In this document: positions 25,012-34,683 of the stretch, piece after piece
Numbering within the stretch: the stretch's first letter is position 1
How the letters are laid out: each line of letters begins with the position of its first letter
Assembly (NCBI RefSeq): GCF_002967765.1
Contig: NZ_PUHY01000010.1
Coordinates: 372,001-436,000, forward strand
DNA: 64,000 nucleotides
Direction of reading: 5' to 3'
From: Blastopirellula marina
GTDB taxonomy: Bacteria > Planctomycetota > Planctomycetia > Pirellulales > Pirellulaceae
Position numbers and translations under genes: made by a program
Notes under the pieces: model-generated
What the model was told of the DNA's origin: nothing
Databases searched by the model: none
What the model saw: only the letters and a program-made list of their open reading frames with translations

Positions 25012-25419
25012 ATGAATATCGAGTGCAGTTTTTCGTGGAAGTCTGAACCAGTTGGCTACACCCCGGTGTGCAACTCCAACTTCGTCAATCGACACGGCGT
25101 TAGCCTGTTGGATTGTGTTCTGATGGACAACGGAGGCCTGTGCGCATCCGAAACGATTCCGCGCTTACGTGACGGAATCAAACGAGCTCAATCGGTGGCC
25201 GCTGGTGAAGTGGCTTCGTCCGATTGGCACTCGGAAACCTGGGCCGTCGAATTGCAAAGCGACAAGGCCAAAATCTACTCTCGTTACGACGAACAGTACC
25301 TCCAAACGCTCAGCCTGGAAGGCTTTCTTAAAGCGTTAGAGGAATGGACGACCTACCTGCAGACCAGCGAGGCCGACCGCCAGCCGAAAAAGGTGACATT
25401 CGCCATGGAAGCGGTATAG
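25012..25419 (+). CDS. hypothetical protein
   Basis: A 135-residue soluble protein. I do not recognise it with confidence. The end (LQSDKAKIYSRYDEQYLQTLSLEGFLKALEEW) has a weak resemblance to YacL-like or SUKH/immunity-like small proteins, where a beta-meander is followed by an amphipathic helix. No signal peptide. It stands alone, convergent with the phosphoesterase gene. Confidence 0.6.
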   Translation: MNIECSFSWKSEPVGYTPVCNSNFVNRHGVSLLDCVLMDNGGLCASETIPRLRDGIKRAQSVAAGEVASSDWHSETWAVELQSDKAKIYSRYDEQYLQTLSLEGFLKALEEWTTYLQTSEADRQPKKVTFAMEAV

Positions 25420-25572
25420 AAGAGAGTCCGATACCAGCGACCGCGTCGTGACAAATCGAGAAGCCCACCACGTCGAGAAACGTCCTTATTGGCATTTGCC
25501 AGCTGAGCCCAATGGGAGCCACGCCTACGTCAGGAAGTGGCATCCCATGGTCCAAAACAGCGGTGCAGTGTG

Positions 25573-26484
25573 TTACCAATTGACGGCGAAGACCTGTTTG
25601 TGATGCTTGTGGGACTTGTCGTGCGCTTGTAGCTCAAACTCGATACCGGAATCACTTAACCGGGCCAGGGTCCAACCGTTGGGTTGGGCTTCGTCGAAGA
25701 CGTAAGCGGCTGCCGGAAGGTTGATTAGGTCGAGCTCGCCATCCTTGGTATGCGCCCAGACGTGGGAGTGTCCGAAGACGTACGCTTTGACCTGCGGTCG
25801 GGCGTGCAGCACCTTCAGAAATTCAGCCGTATCGGCAATTCCGCCGATGGTTTTGCCGACTTGAATGGGTTCCATGTGTAGCGTGTGATGTGCCATCACG
25901 ATCGCCGGTTTGTCGGCTCGGGCATCCAGTGCCTCGGCCAACCACTTCAGCTGCGCTTCGCCCAACTCGCCGGTAACGATGTCGGTCTTCATCAGTGAGT
26001 CGAGCAGGAGCAGGTTCGCGTGCGGTGTTTCCAACACGGTAACGTGCTTCGACGCGACCAGCGGCTTTTCAGGACGTTGTTCTTTCAAAGCATTGTAGAA
26101 ATTCGGAATGTTGTCGTGATTGCCCATCGTCATGTGCAACTGTTGACCGGCATCGATCAGCGGCTGAACGCATGTGGCGAAGTTGGCGTAGTCCTCCGGC
26201 AAGCCCTTGAGGTAAGCACAGTCGCCATTAAAGAGCACCGCAGCGGGCTTCGTTTCCAGCGAATTAATCTCGCGAACGACGCTGTTCAAATTATCGGTCA
26301 TGTTCACGCCCCGGGCCGTCGTATCGGTAGTTTTCGGGACGTGGGTATCCGATACCAGGGCTAGCGTGGTCGTGGTGGAGCCTTCCGCAGCAAAACCAAC
26401 ACGCAGAACGGAAACACTGGCCAACGCGGCGGCCGAGCTAGCCAAAAACTGACGACGACTGACAGAAGAAAGATGAATCGGCAC
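25573..26484 (-). CDS. Tat-exported metallophosphoesterase (calcineurin-like)
   Basis: A 303-residue protein with a Tat signal (SRRQFLASSAAALASVSVL, Arg10/Arg11) and all metallophosphoesterase motifs: VSDTH (45-49), NGDCAY, MGNHDN, MAHHTLH and FGHSHVWAH. The fold binds two metals and cleaves phosphate mono- or diesters. Export by Tat means it folds in the cytoplasm, probably with its metals, before reaching the periplasm. Substrate unknown. It is transcribed alone. Confidence 0.92.
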   Translation of the reverse strand: MPIHLSSVSRRQFLASSAAALASVSVLRVGFAAEGSTTTTLALVSDTHVPKTTDTTARGVNMTDNLNSVVREINSLETKPAAVLFNGDCAYLKGLPEDYANFATCVQPLIDAGQQLHMTMGNHDNIPNFYNALKEQRPEKPLVASKHVTVLETPHANLLLLDSLMKTDIVTGELGEAQLKWLAEALDARADKPAIVMAHHTLHMEPIQVGKTIGGIADTAEFLKVLHARPQVKAYVFGHSHVWAHTKDGELDLINLPAAAYVFDEAQPNGWTLARLSDSGIEFELQAHDKSHKHHKQVFAVNW

Positions 26485-26738
26485 GATCGTGACCTTTAGG
26501 CGGGAGGGAAGCTAACGAGAGAAAACCGTGGTTCGGTCTATTTCAAAGTAAATGAAATCAGGCACCTGGACAACGAAATCAATGCGGTTGGTTCCCGGAA
26601 ATCAGGTTAAGTTTTCCAGCCAAGCATTCAGATACCTTTCAGGAAGGGGAAACGAATGTTCGCGTTTGCTCGGAAGAAGCGTTACGATGGGGGGCAAATG
26701 GACGGTACCCAATACCCAATGGAGTTCAATACCAATAC

Positions 26739-27227
26739 GTGTTACCCCTCAACGATCCCTCTTGGGATGGCCTCACCGACGCGATGGGTGGCCAGTTCGA
26801 CTGCCGCATGTTGCTCGACGAGCTTCTCAACGGCGAAGTTACGGAAGGGGTGTGGGACCTATGTTGGAACTACTTGATTTACCAAGACACGGTTGGCGAG
26901 GTTTCGTACCCGGCCGTTCCTTATCTCATCGAATACATCCGCCGATCGGTAACCATCGACTGGAATGCGTTGGCGTTGATCTCCGCAATCGATCTAGCTC
27001 GGCCGTCGGGTCCAGCGATGCCCGTGGCGGTGAAGCATGACTACTTCCAAGCGATCCATGCGTTGCCCCAAATTTTGGCCAATCATCCCCAAACCCAGTG
27101 GGACGACTTAACGACACGTTTCGCCGTGTCCTGTATTGCCTTGGGCAGAGGTCAACGGGAGTTGGGTAGGATCTATGCGGAGATGAGCCTGGAAGAAGGG
27201 ATTGCCTGGACCATGAAGCGGGACTGA
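26739..27227 (+). CDS. hypothetical protein, start uncertain
   Basis: From the GTG at 26739 the frame gives 162 residues (LPLNDPSWDGLTDAMGGQFD and on), helical and soluble, perhaps HEAT-like. The frame is open and protein-like further upstream, back to about 26556, but has no ATG there. The only good ribosome-binding site (AGGAAGGGG, just before ATG 26656) belongs to another frame. Either a GTG start or a frameshift near 26700-26740 is needed. Function unknown. Confidence 0.55.
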   Translation: MLPLNDPSWDGLTDAMGGQFDCRMLLDELLNGEVTEGVWDLCWNYLIYQDTVGEVSYPAVPYLIEYIRRSVTIDWNALALISAIDLARPSGPAMPVAVKHDYFQAIHALPQILANHPQTQWDDLTTRFAVSCIALGRGQRELGRIYAEMSLEEGIAWTMKRD

Positions 27228-27302
27228 ACTTGAACGAACATTAGTCAAGGCACAAGTACGCATTCGCAGCAAGCTTCTCATCCCCTAACCATCGTGCCCC
27301 AC

Positions 27303-28031
27303 ATGCCCAGACCGCACTTCAAGCAATTCTCGCTCTTGCTACTGCTGTTGATGATCGCCATCGCAGGCATCCTCTTCGGACTGCTGCGTGAACCGATTCG
27401 TCAATTGGCCCACGAGCGGAAACTGGCCGATCGCGTCGCCGAGCTTGGTGGCAGTGTTACCTGGGGCGGCACCCTGGAAGGACGAGGCGGGCAAGGCCGA
27501 TCGTACATCGGTGCGATCGACCTGAGCGGAACCTCGGTAACTGACGCTGATCTGGCTGACATCGGCAAGCTGGCGTATCTGACACATCTTCGCTTGAACA
27601 ACACACAAGTTAGCGATGCCGGCATACACTGCCTAAGCGAATTGCCACGTCTCGTTCAGCTTGAGTTAGCCGGCACCCAGGTCACCGACCAAGGACTGGC
27701 AGACCTTTCTCAGATTCGATCGCTTAACGTACTGATGTTGGTAGGTTGCCCGATTACCGATCAAGGCATGAACGAGATCGCCCAGCTCGATCAGTTGTGG
27801 ATGTTGCATCTCGACAAGACGGCAATCACGGCGGAAGGGCTTGAATTGCTGAAGAACCTACCAAGTTTGAACTCGTTGAGTCTAAAGAAGACCTCGTTAA
27901 CCGATCAAAATTGTGTTTTGCTGGAAGACTTTCCATCATTGGAAGTCGTTTACATTAGCGGAACCAACGTTTCCGAAGAGAGGGTTCTTCGGTCTTACCA
28001 AAGCGAAGTCGGTCCGCACTTGTTGCCTTGA
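27303..28031 (+). CDS. leucine-rich-repeat protein, membrane-anchored
   Basis: A 242-residue protein with one N-terminal membrane helix (LLLLLLMIAIAGILFGLL) and then five or six leucine-rich repeats of about 24 residues, of the cysteine-free internalin/F-box-like kind (YLTHLRLNNTQVSDAGIHCL, RLVQLELAGTQVTDQGLADL, QLWMLHLDKTAITAEGLELL). These proteins are common in planctomycetes and serve binding roles. The ATG at 27303 is preferred over GTG 27294. The helix should leave the repeats outside the cytoplasm. Confidence 0.82.
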   Translation: MPRPHFKQFSLLLLLLMIAIAGILFGLLREPIRQLAHERKLADRVAELGGSVTWGGTLEGRGGQGRSYIGAIDLSGTSVTDADLADIGKLAYLTHLRLNNTQVSDAGIHCLSELPRLVQLELAGTQVTDQGLADLSQIRSLNVLMLVGCPITDQGMNEIAQLDQLWMLHLDKTAITAEGLELLKNLPSLNSLSLKKTSLTDQNCVLLEDFPSLEVVYISGTNVSEERVLRSYQSEVGPHLLP

Positions 28032-28154
28032 GTCGACGCTTGTTCCGACTCGACTTCGGTTCGTTTTCTTCCTCACGTTTGCTCGAACTTTCATGAGCTT
28101 GCCGTGTCTTTCCTATGAAACCTGTCGGGCGATCATCTTCTCAGGCTTTGTTCG

Positions 28155-28583
28155 ATGACGGATGACGAGTTTCTCACCGCGTTTACCGATTGCTCGCTTC
28201 CGCCGGAAGCTTGGACGCATGCCGCACACATTCGCGCCGCCTTTTTAATTTGTCGGCAAGTCAGGTGGGATGAGGCCCTCGATTCGATGCGAGCGAAGAT
28301 TCAAGCTTATAACGCGGCAACTAACACCCCTGAGGCAATTGATCGCGGGTATCACGAGACCATCACCCAGGCATTTGTGCGACTGGTTTATGCCGCCAAT
28401 CTTCGCACCGGTCCTCACAAAACCGCCGAGGCATTTAGCGCGCATCATCCCGAGCTCATGCAGAAGCGAGCATTGCTGAATTATTACTCGCGTGAGCGGT
28501 TGATGACTTGGGAAGCGAAGCGTGCTTTCGTCGAGCCTGATTTACAACCTCTGCCTATCGCCCCGTCGCGCACCACCTTCTAA
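28155..28583 (+). CDS. conserved hypothetical protein
   Basis: A 142-residue soluble, all-helical protein. It has a pattern of conserved-looking residues, TDCSLPPEAWTHAAHIRAA and RGYHETITQAFVRLV, with several His that could bind metal (His in WTHAAH and YHET). I know this as an uncharacterised family without assigned function. It precedes the MOSC gene by 44 bases on the same strand and may be co-transcribed. Confidence 0.68.
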   Translation: MTDDEFLTAFTDCSLPPEAWTHAAHIRAAFLICRQVRWDEALDSMRAKIQAYNAATNTPEAIDRGYHETITQAFVRLVYAANLRTGPHKTAEAFSAHHPELMQKRALLNYYSRERLMTWEAKRAFVEPDLQPLPIAPSRTTF

Positions 28584-28627
28584 AATTCACGCTGACCATC
28601 GTACATTCCGGAAAGAAGAGAGACCTG

Positions 28628-29185
28628 ATGCCGAAACATTTAACCATGGATCAGTTAAACGAGGGAATCCCTTCGATCGAAGCGTCTCCGCAGAATGCAG
28701 GAACGCTGGAAGCAATCGTTATTCGTCCCGCGACCGACCAACGACAATCGCTCGCCTCGTGCGAGCTGAGTCCCAAAGGTGGCGTACATGGTGACAACTG
28801 GGCCTTGGGCTGCTGGAAATCGCTTCCCGATGGTTCGCCTCATCCGGATGTTCAAGTGGCCATGATGAACTCGCGAGCCATTCAGCTAATCGCCGGCGAA
28901 TCGGATCGTTGGCCTTTGGCTGGCGACAATCTGTTTGTCGACTTGGATCTGAGCGAATCGAACTTGCCGCCTGGAACGCAGCTTCAAATCGGTGAGGCGA
29001 CGCTCGAGATCACCGCGATCGCTCACAACGGCTGCAAGAAGTTTGCCGAGCGTTTCGGAACTGACGCCGTAAAGTTTGTCAATTCGCCGGCCGGCAAACA
29101 GATGCACTTGCGGGGAATCTATGCCAAGATCGTCGAGCCTGGCACAGTGAACGTCGGGGACGTGATCACCAAGCGAAACGGCTAG
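28628..29185 (+). CDS. MOSC-domain protein
   Basis: A 185-residue protein made of one MOSC domain: KGGVHGDNWALGC near residue 54, MNSRAIQLIAG, GDNLFVDLDLS, and the conserved cysteine in AHNGCKKFAERFG (near residue 138), the residue thought to carry sulfur or ligate molybdenum cofactor. Proteins of this type act in sulfur transfer or N-hydroxylated base detoxification (YiiM/YuaD). An alternative start is not needed; the region before the domain is normal for the family. Confidence 0.9.
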   Translation: MPKHLTMDQLNEGIPSIEASPQNAGTLEAIVIRPATDQRQSLASCELSPKGGVHGDNWALGCWKSLPDGSPHPDVQVAMMNSRAIQLIAGESDRWPLAGDNLFVDLDLSESNLPPGTQLQIGEATLEITAIAHNGCKKFAERFGTDAVKFVNSPAGKQMHLRGIYAKIVEPGTVNVGDVITKRNG

Positions 29186-29342
29186 ATCCCTTCTTTTGCC
29201 CAGCATGCGTCTTGTTCCCGGCTTGCGCTGCTGGATCTTCATGCGAGAGATATTCGCGCGAATCGCTTCCCCCTTTGGTAGCAATTCGCTATGTTGCGGC
29301 AAGTGAACGTCTCATACATCATGCCCCAACTGAGATCGATCG

Positions 29343-31238
29343 ATGCGTTTGTTCTTTTCGTGCGTAATCTTGTTGATCGTTTCCAGCGCGATGCCAAAGT
29401 TCGTTTTCGCAGAAGACGCGCCGAACGGTCGCATGGCGAAGATCGCGATTCTCTTGCAAACGGAAGTCCCAAAAGACGAGAGCCTCAACTACTCGCTGCC
29501 GCAACCGTCGAAGAATTGCTATGCATCGCTTCCTTACCAACTGGCGGTTGAACTGCATGAGCGAGCGCCCAAGCTTACCAATCGCAAGATCGTCGATCCG
29601 ATTTGTAAGCTGGTAAGTTACAATCGAGTCGATGGCGAACGTCGAATCTGGCATCTCTGCCAATTGGCCAGTTGGCTGGCACGCGAAGGGGAACAAACGC
29701 TGGCTGAGAAAGCCCTGCGCGATGCGGTCGACGTGTTGGCGATCGAGAAGCAGAAGCCCGACTATTCCCTCGATGCTCCGATTTGCGGTGTCAGCAACAG
29801 CGAAGGGGACAAGATCGCCATGGCAATGCTGGCCATCGGCAGCAGCGACGACGATATCATGCGTGCCATTACCGTCGGCGGTCCACCACTCTGGAATCAT
29901 CCTGCCGGAACGTTAGCCAGAATGGCCGCCTCGCAGGGTAGGCACTCGTTGATCAATGACTTAGTCGATCGCGAGGTCACAACCGATCGCCATGCGTTGA
30001 CTTGGGTGGCGGTCGCCGGTGGATATCTCACTGCCCAAGACAATCCCCGAGCGGTCGACGCAATTGAGAATGCCCTGGACGAAGTCAAACAGTTCTCGCA
30101 AGAAGAGCTGGCCGAATCGTATCCGAAATGGACCGCACACATGGCTTTGTTGTTCTGCAACATCGGCGAAAAGGACCTCGCTTTGCGCATGGTTCGCATC
30201 GCCGAGCAAGCACCAGAACCCGCTTCCATGGCTCTGCAACTGGCAAACGTCTATCGCGTCATGGGATTCGATTCAGAAGCCGACAAGTGGCTGGAAGTTT
30301 ACAATCAGCGTCCCCAGCCGCTGTACGCCAGCATGCTTCATCCGGGTCGCTCGGTCGAAAAGCAGCGTGAAATTGAGAAGAATTACTCTCTCGTTCGAAC
30401 GTCCTTGGCTGGAGGTAAATTCCTGGAAGCGATCACGTTTGCTGAGAGGATCCCACCAAATGCCAGCGAACGTTTTACGAGCATCCAAGCGATTGCCAAA
30501 GCGTTACTGGCCACGAAAACGGAGACGTCGCGTCAGCTGGCGCGAGAAATCCTGGTGCGCAACGCCGAGCACGTGGCCAAGCTCGATCAGTTGAAAGAGG
30601 AGGGGGGCAGCTTCCTGGAGTTGGAAGTGCGGAACTACATCTCACGCCTGGCCGAAGTGGGCGAGTTCGAGATGATCGATCAGGTCATGATGCCGCACCT
30701 AACACCGTACAATCAACAGTGTGCCAAGTGGGAGAATCGTCGCTTCTACGACCATCTTTCGGCCGACGAGCAAATCGAACGCTACGTCACTTCGCAAGAG
30801 AAGCCATCCTCCCAGGCCTATACATTACGCTGCTTAATGTTAGAGACTGACGATCAGGAGAAGATTCAGAAACTTCAGGCCACACTCAATCGACTTCCTT
30901 CGTTTCCCGAAGCCGTCATTATCAACCTGAATCTCGATTACGCCAAGAGTCAACATCGGCAAGGTGACGTCGAGGGGAGTCGTCCGAAATTTGAAGAGGT
31001 GCTAACCGACACGCTCGCGATTTCGGACGTTGCAGTTCGCCTGAGACAACTTGATCGGTTTATGACCACGGCGCTGCTCTATGGGCATATCGATCTCGCC
31101 CGACCGGCTGCCGAGAGGCTAGTCGATGATTTATGGGAAGTTCACGAACAGGAAGTCGCTGACCTCAAGGCGATCGAACGCGTAACCTTCGCCGAAAATG
31201 CCAAGCTGTTATTAGAAGCCCTCAACGAAGAAGGTTGA
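29343..31238 (+). CDS. large exported helical-repeat protein, paralog 1
   Basis: A 631-residue protein with a signal peptide (cleavage near residue 23, VFAED) and helical TPR-like repeats throughout (for example ALTWVAVAGGYLTAQDNPRAVDAIENAL). It is of the same length and plan as the next gene: both have a LLQ-containing start, an RYV segment near residue 500 and an end of the type HIDLARPAAERLVDDLW. I know no function for the family. The second copy starts 43 bases downstream, so they are one operon. Confidence 0.8.
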   Translation: MRLFFSCVILLIVSSAMPKFVFAEDAPNGRMAKIAILLQTEVPKDESLNYSLPQPSKNCYASLPYQLAVELHERAPKLTNRKIVDPICKLVSYNRVDGERRIWHLCQLASWLAREGEQTLAEKALRDAVDVLAIEKQKPDYSLDAPICGVSNSEGDKIAMAMLAIGSSDDDIMRAITVGGPPLWNHPAGTLARMAASQGRHSLINDLVDREVTTDRHALTWVAVAGGYLTAQDNPRAVDAIENALDEVKQFSQEELAESYPKWTAHMALLFCNIGEKDLALRMVRIAEQAPEPASMALQLANVYRVMGFDSEADKWLEVYNQRPQPLYASMLHPGRSVEKQREIEKNYSLVRTSLAGGKFLEAITFAERIPPNASERFTSIQAIAKALLATKTETSRQLAREILVRNAEHVAKLDQLKEEGGSFLELEVRNYISRLAEVGEFEMIDQVMMPHLTPYNQQCAKWENRRFYDHLSADEQIERYVTSQEKPSSQAYTLRCLMLETDDQEKIQKLQATLNRLPSFPEAVIINLNLDYAKSQHRQGDVEGSRPKFEEVLTDTLAISDVAVRLRQLDRFMTTALLYGHIDLARPAAERLVDDLWEVHEQEVADLKAIERVTFAENAKLLLEALNEEG

Positions 31239-31281
31239 TCGAAAAGGATAAACCGTACGTGTTCCCGGGAGAACGGATCCG

Positions 31282-33171
31282 ATGTTTCGTCGCTTAATGC
31301 TCATTCCCTTGGTTGCCCTGATACTGCTTCCTGACTCCTCGGTCATGGGACAGGATGCGACGTTTAAGCGAGCGGCAGAGCTCTTACAGTATTCAATTCC
31401 CGAACAAAGTCCGCTACGTTCCCCGGTCGTTGGGCAACCAGCGAATCCGACTTACGAAGAATCGGCCCGCACCGATGTCGGTAACCGTCTGGCCAGCATG
31501 TCGCCAACCACGATCGATCCTCAATTGCTCCCCGAACTGAAGAGGTTCATCACGGCACCGGAAGCTGGCGCGAGTCGTCTGCAAAACTTCAGCACGATTG
31601 CCTACTGCCAGTACGCCGCGGGACAAGAGGAAGCGGCCCAGCAAACGCTACGTGAGGCCTGGGATGTCCTTCGCGCCAACCAAAACGTCGGCCCTGCCAG
31701 TGCCATCCCGGTTACCTACTGCGTGACACCCGTTTCAGCTGGGCAGCAATTGCTAACGACCATGCTGGCATGTCACAGTCCAGACTCCGACGTGATGACC
31801 GCGTTACCGCTCGCTGGCCCGCTGGTGTTTAATAATACGCTTGCCGAGCACTGGCTATCGATGGCCGCCCGGCAAGCCCGCCATCGTGTGATTGAATCTG
31901 CGATTCGAGGCGAGACCGATCCTTTTCAGCGTATCCAGGCGAATCTGGTCACCGCTGAAGGCTACTTGGCGGCTGACGATCTATCGCGAGCGAAGCAGCA
32001 TCTTCAGACCTCTCTTGGGGAAGTGCAGCAGGCTTCGCCCGAAAGCCTGGCGAACAAGTCGCTCGCTGGCTTGGCTAAGTTGGGTCTTCACATGGCGGAT
32101 CGAAACGAAGAGGCTTTAGCGCGCGACGCGATTGCGGCAGCCGCGAAAGCCTCGCGTCCTGATGCCCTAACCACCGCCGCTTATTGGCTAATTCTGAACC
32201 AGCCAACCAAGGCGACAGAATGCATCAATCGATTCGAGGCCGACTACCTTGCCCGCCGACAAGTACCAGAATTAGACGACACGACCAAACGCCAAGAAAT
32301 GGAAATCCTTAAAGGGCTGTCCCTCTGCCGAGCGATGCTAGCCGAAGGATACGTCGATCAAGCTTTCGAGTGGGCCGAGACCATTCCGCCGCAACGTCCT
32401 GAGCACATGACCGCGATTTGTCAGATCGCCCGAGTTTGGCTTTCCCGCAACAACGACGAGGCAAACAACTCAGCGGTCGAGCTATTGAAACAAAACGTCC
32501 CGCACGTCACGGCTCTTGTTCGACAAGCCCCAACTGGCGGGTACGAGAGTCGGCACGAACTGGTTCTGTTCGCCCAACTGCTGACCCAGTCCGAACAAGA
32601 CCACCTGCTGGAAAATGACGTCTTGCCCCTTCTTTCGGTCCATGAACGCAGGCAGCTGAAGACAGCACAGCTGACAATTCCAACGCAATTGTCGCTCGAC
32701 GAGAAACTCCGTCGCTATGTCCTCCCGGAGAACTCCGACATCAAGAAACGACAACGGCTAAGTCAAATAATGTGGCAGTTGGAAATTCCCGCCGAAAAGA
32801 AACGGGTCTTAGATCTCCGCCGTCAATTGATGCCGACCGATCCGTGGCAAGAAATCGCCGAACGAGAGGCTCTTGCCTTCCTCTATGAAAGTGCTGGCTT
32901 CCCGCAGGATGCGCGGGCACAGTGGGAGGCCCTGTTGGCGGCCATTTCCAAACTTGACGATCCAGGTTTTCGCAGCAGTGCTCTCCGCATGGCGATGCCC
33001 AACTTATGGGTGCGGGGGCATCGCGATTTGGCTCGTCAGGCGGCGACCAGCATGATCGATAACGTATGGCAAACGCGTGACCAGCCACTTCGCCAGTACG
33101 AGCCACGACTGCGAAAGACCGACGTCGCCAATGCCAAGCTCTATCTGGAAGCGATCTCTGCAACGCCCTAG
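31282..33171 (+). CDS. large exported helical-repeat protein, paralog 2
   Basis: A 629-residue protein with a signal peptide (cleavage near residue 23, VMGQD) and helical repeats. Shared landmarks with the preceding gene are an ...AAELLQYSIPEQ... start against AILLQTEVPKD, LDEKLRRYV against ADEQIERYV, and HRDLARQAATSMIDNVW against HIDLARPAAERLVDDLW near the end. The pair is therefore a tandem duplication that has diverged widely. No catalytic motif. Probably periplasmic. Confidence 0.8.
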   Translation: MFRRLMLIPLVALILLPDSSVMGQDATFKRAAELLQYSIPEQSPLRSPVVGQPANPTYEESARTDVGNRLASMSPTTIDPQLLPELKRFITAPEAGASRLQNFSTIAYCQYAAGQEEAAQQTLREAWDVLRANQNVGPASAIPVTYCVTPVSAGQQLLTTMLACHSPDSDVMTALPLAGPLVFNNTLAEHWLSMAARQARHRVIESAIRGETDPFQRIQANLVTAEGYLAADDLSRAKQHLQTSLGEVQQASPESLANKSLAGLAKLGLHMADRNEEALARDAIAAAAKASRPDALTTAAYWLILNQPTKATECINRFEADYLARRQVPELDDTTKRQEMEILKGLSLCRAMLAEGYVDQAFEWAETIPPQRPEHMTAICQIARVWLSRNNDEANNSAVELLKQNVPHVTALVRQAPTGGYESRHELVLFAQLLTQSEQDHLLENDVLPLLSVHERRQLKTAQLTIPTQLSLDEKLRRYVLPENSDIKKRQRLSQIMWQLEIPAEKKRVLDLRRQLMPTDPWQEIAEREALAFLYESAGFPQDARAQWEALLAAISKLDDPGFRSSALRMAMPNLWVRGHRDLARQAATSMIDNVWQTRDQPLRQYEPRLRKTDVANAKLYLEAISATP

Positions 33172-33298
33172 GCGCCAGAGAATTCTGTGAATTCCTGCTT
33201 TCTGTTTCCATCTCAAATCGACGAAGCGATTCTGGAAGTAGCCATAGGTAGCGGCTAAACTAGGAGGGCATCCTTCCCGCCGTCCATGAAAGCCTGCC

Positions 33299-34651
33299 AT
33301 GCCTGCTCGAATCGCTTTTGCGTTTGCCTTCGTCTGTGTGTTCGCTTCACTCGCCACCGCAGCTGACGTCAAAAAGCCGAATATCATCTACATCATGATC
33401 GACGACGCCGGGTATGCCGACTTCGGCGCGATGGGGTCGACACAAGTTCAAACGCCAGCGTTCGATCAAATGTGTCGCGAAGGGACACGATACACCGATC
33501 ATTACTCGGGATCGGCCGTCTGTGCGCCGACGCGATGCGTGCTGATGACCGGACTGCATACTGGGCATTGCCGCCGACGCGATAACCAAGCCAAAGCTAA
33601 CCGCAACAAGACCGATCAAAACGGGCTCGTTTTCCTGAAAGACGAAGACCTGACCGTGGCCGAAGTCTTGCAGAAAGCAGGTTATGTCACCGGCGGCATC
33701 GGAAAATGGGGGCTGGGAAATCCTGGCTTCGAGGGCTCGCCTGAGAAGCAAGGTTTCGACCATTTCCTGGGATACCTCGATCAAGTCCACGCCCACGATC
33801 ACTACACCGATTGGCTGTGGAACGATGGTGAGCGGATGGAGACCGGGAAGCGTTATGCCCATTACATCTTCGAGGAAGACACCCTTCGCTTTATCAACGA
33901 GAACCACGACAAACCGTTCTTTTTGTATCTGCCCTACACGTTGCCGCACGGTAAGTACGAGATACCAGCCGATGATCCCGCCTATGCACTTTACAAAGAC
34001 AAACCGTGGCCGCAGCAGGTAAAGAACTACGCCGCCATGATCACGCGGGCCGATATGACCGTGGCTAAGATCATGGATCTGCTGAAGGAACTAAAAATCG
34101 ATGACAATACAATCGTCTTTTACACCTCCGATAATGGTCCCAACGCACCTTTTGTCAAACTGCTTGATTCCAATGGACCGTTCCAAGGAATCAAACGTGA
34201 CCTACACGAAGGGGGCATTCGTGCAGGGATGGCTGTACGCTGGCCAGGGCATACACCCGCCGGGGAAGTGAGCGACTTTGTGTGGGGAATGCGTGATGTT
34301 TTCCCCACGCTTTGCGAACTGGCCGGAACCGAAACGCCAGCCAACCTCGACGGAATCTCGGTCGTGCCGACCCTGCTCGGCAAGCAGCAAAAAGGACATG
34401 ATGCGATGTACTGGGAGTTTCCACCAGGATCGCAGCAAGCTGTGCGAATGAGAAAGTGGAAAGGTTATCGGCGCGGAACCAAGTCGCCGGTGCAACTGTT
34501 CGACCTGGACACCGATCCAGGTGAAACAACGAACCTGGCTACCAAGTATCCGCAGATCGCCGACCAAATTGCCGCGATCATGACTCAGTCGCACACACCC
34601 AACGAGTTCTGGCCGTTGGACGATGGTCCGCCGAAGAAGAAGAAAAAGTAA
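33299..34651 (+). CDS. sulfatase (arylsulfatase family), exported
   Basis: A 450-residue protein with signal peptide (ATAAD, near residue 21), the metal-binding NIIYIMIDDAGYADFG, and the formylglycine motif CAPTR (Cys75) followed by CVLMTGLHTGH. GGIGKWGLG, LPHGKYE and FYTSDNGPN complete the active site. The Cys must be oxidised to formylglycine by a sulfatase-maturing enzyme not in this window. It cleaves sulfate esters, in planctomycetes mostly of marine polysaccharides. The hydrolase at 34684 follows after 32 bases, suggesting joint action on a sulfated, acylated substrate. The C-terminus ends in a lysine run. Confidence 0.95.
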   Translation: MPARIAFAFAFVCVFASLATAADVKKPNIIYIMIDDAGYADFGAMGSTQVQTPAFDQMCREGTRYTDHYSGSAVCAPTRCVLMTGLHTGHCRRRDNQAKANRNKTDQNGLVFLKDEDLTVAEVLQKAGYVTGGIGKWGLGNPGFEGSPEKQGFDHFLGYLDQVHAHDHYTDWLWNDGERMETGKRYAHYIFEEDTLRFINENHDKPFFLYLPYTLPHGKYEIPADDPAYALYKDKPWPQQVKNYAAMITRADMTVAKIMDLLKELKIDDNTIVFYTSDNGPNAPFVKLLDSNGPFQGIKRDLHEGGIRAGMAVRWPGHTPAGEVSDFVWGMRDVFPTLCELAGTETPANLDGISVVPTLLGKQQKGHDAMYWEFPPGSQQAVRMRKWKGYRRGTKSPVQLFDLDTDPGETTNLATKYPQIADQIAAIMTQSHTPNEFWPLDDGPPKKKKK

Positions 34652-34683
34652 CCGTAATCGCTTCGCTCTGGAAAGAAGAATCT

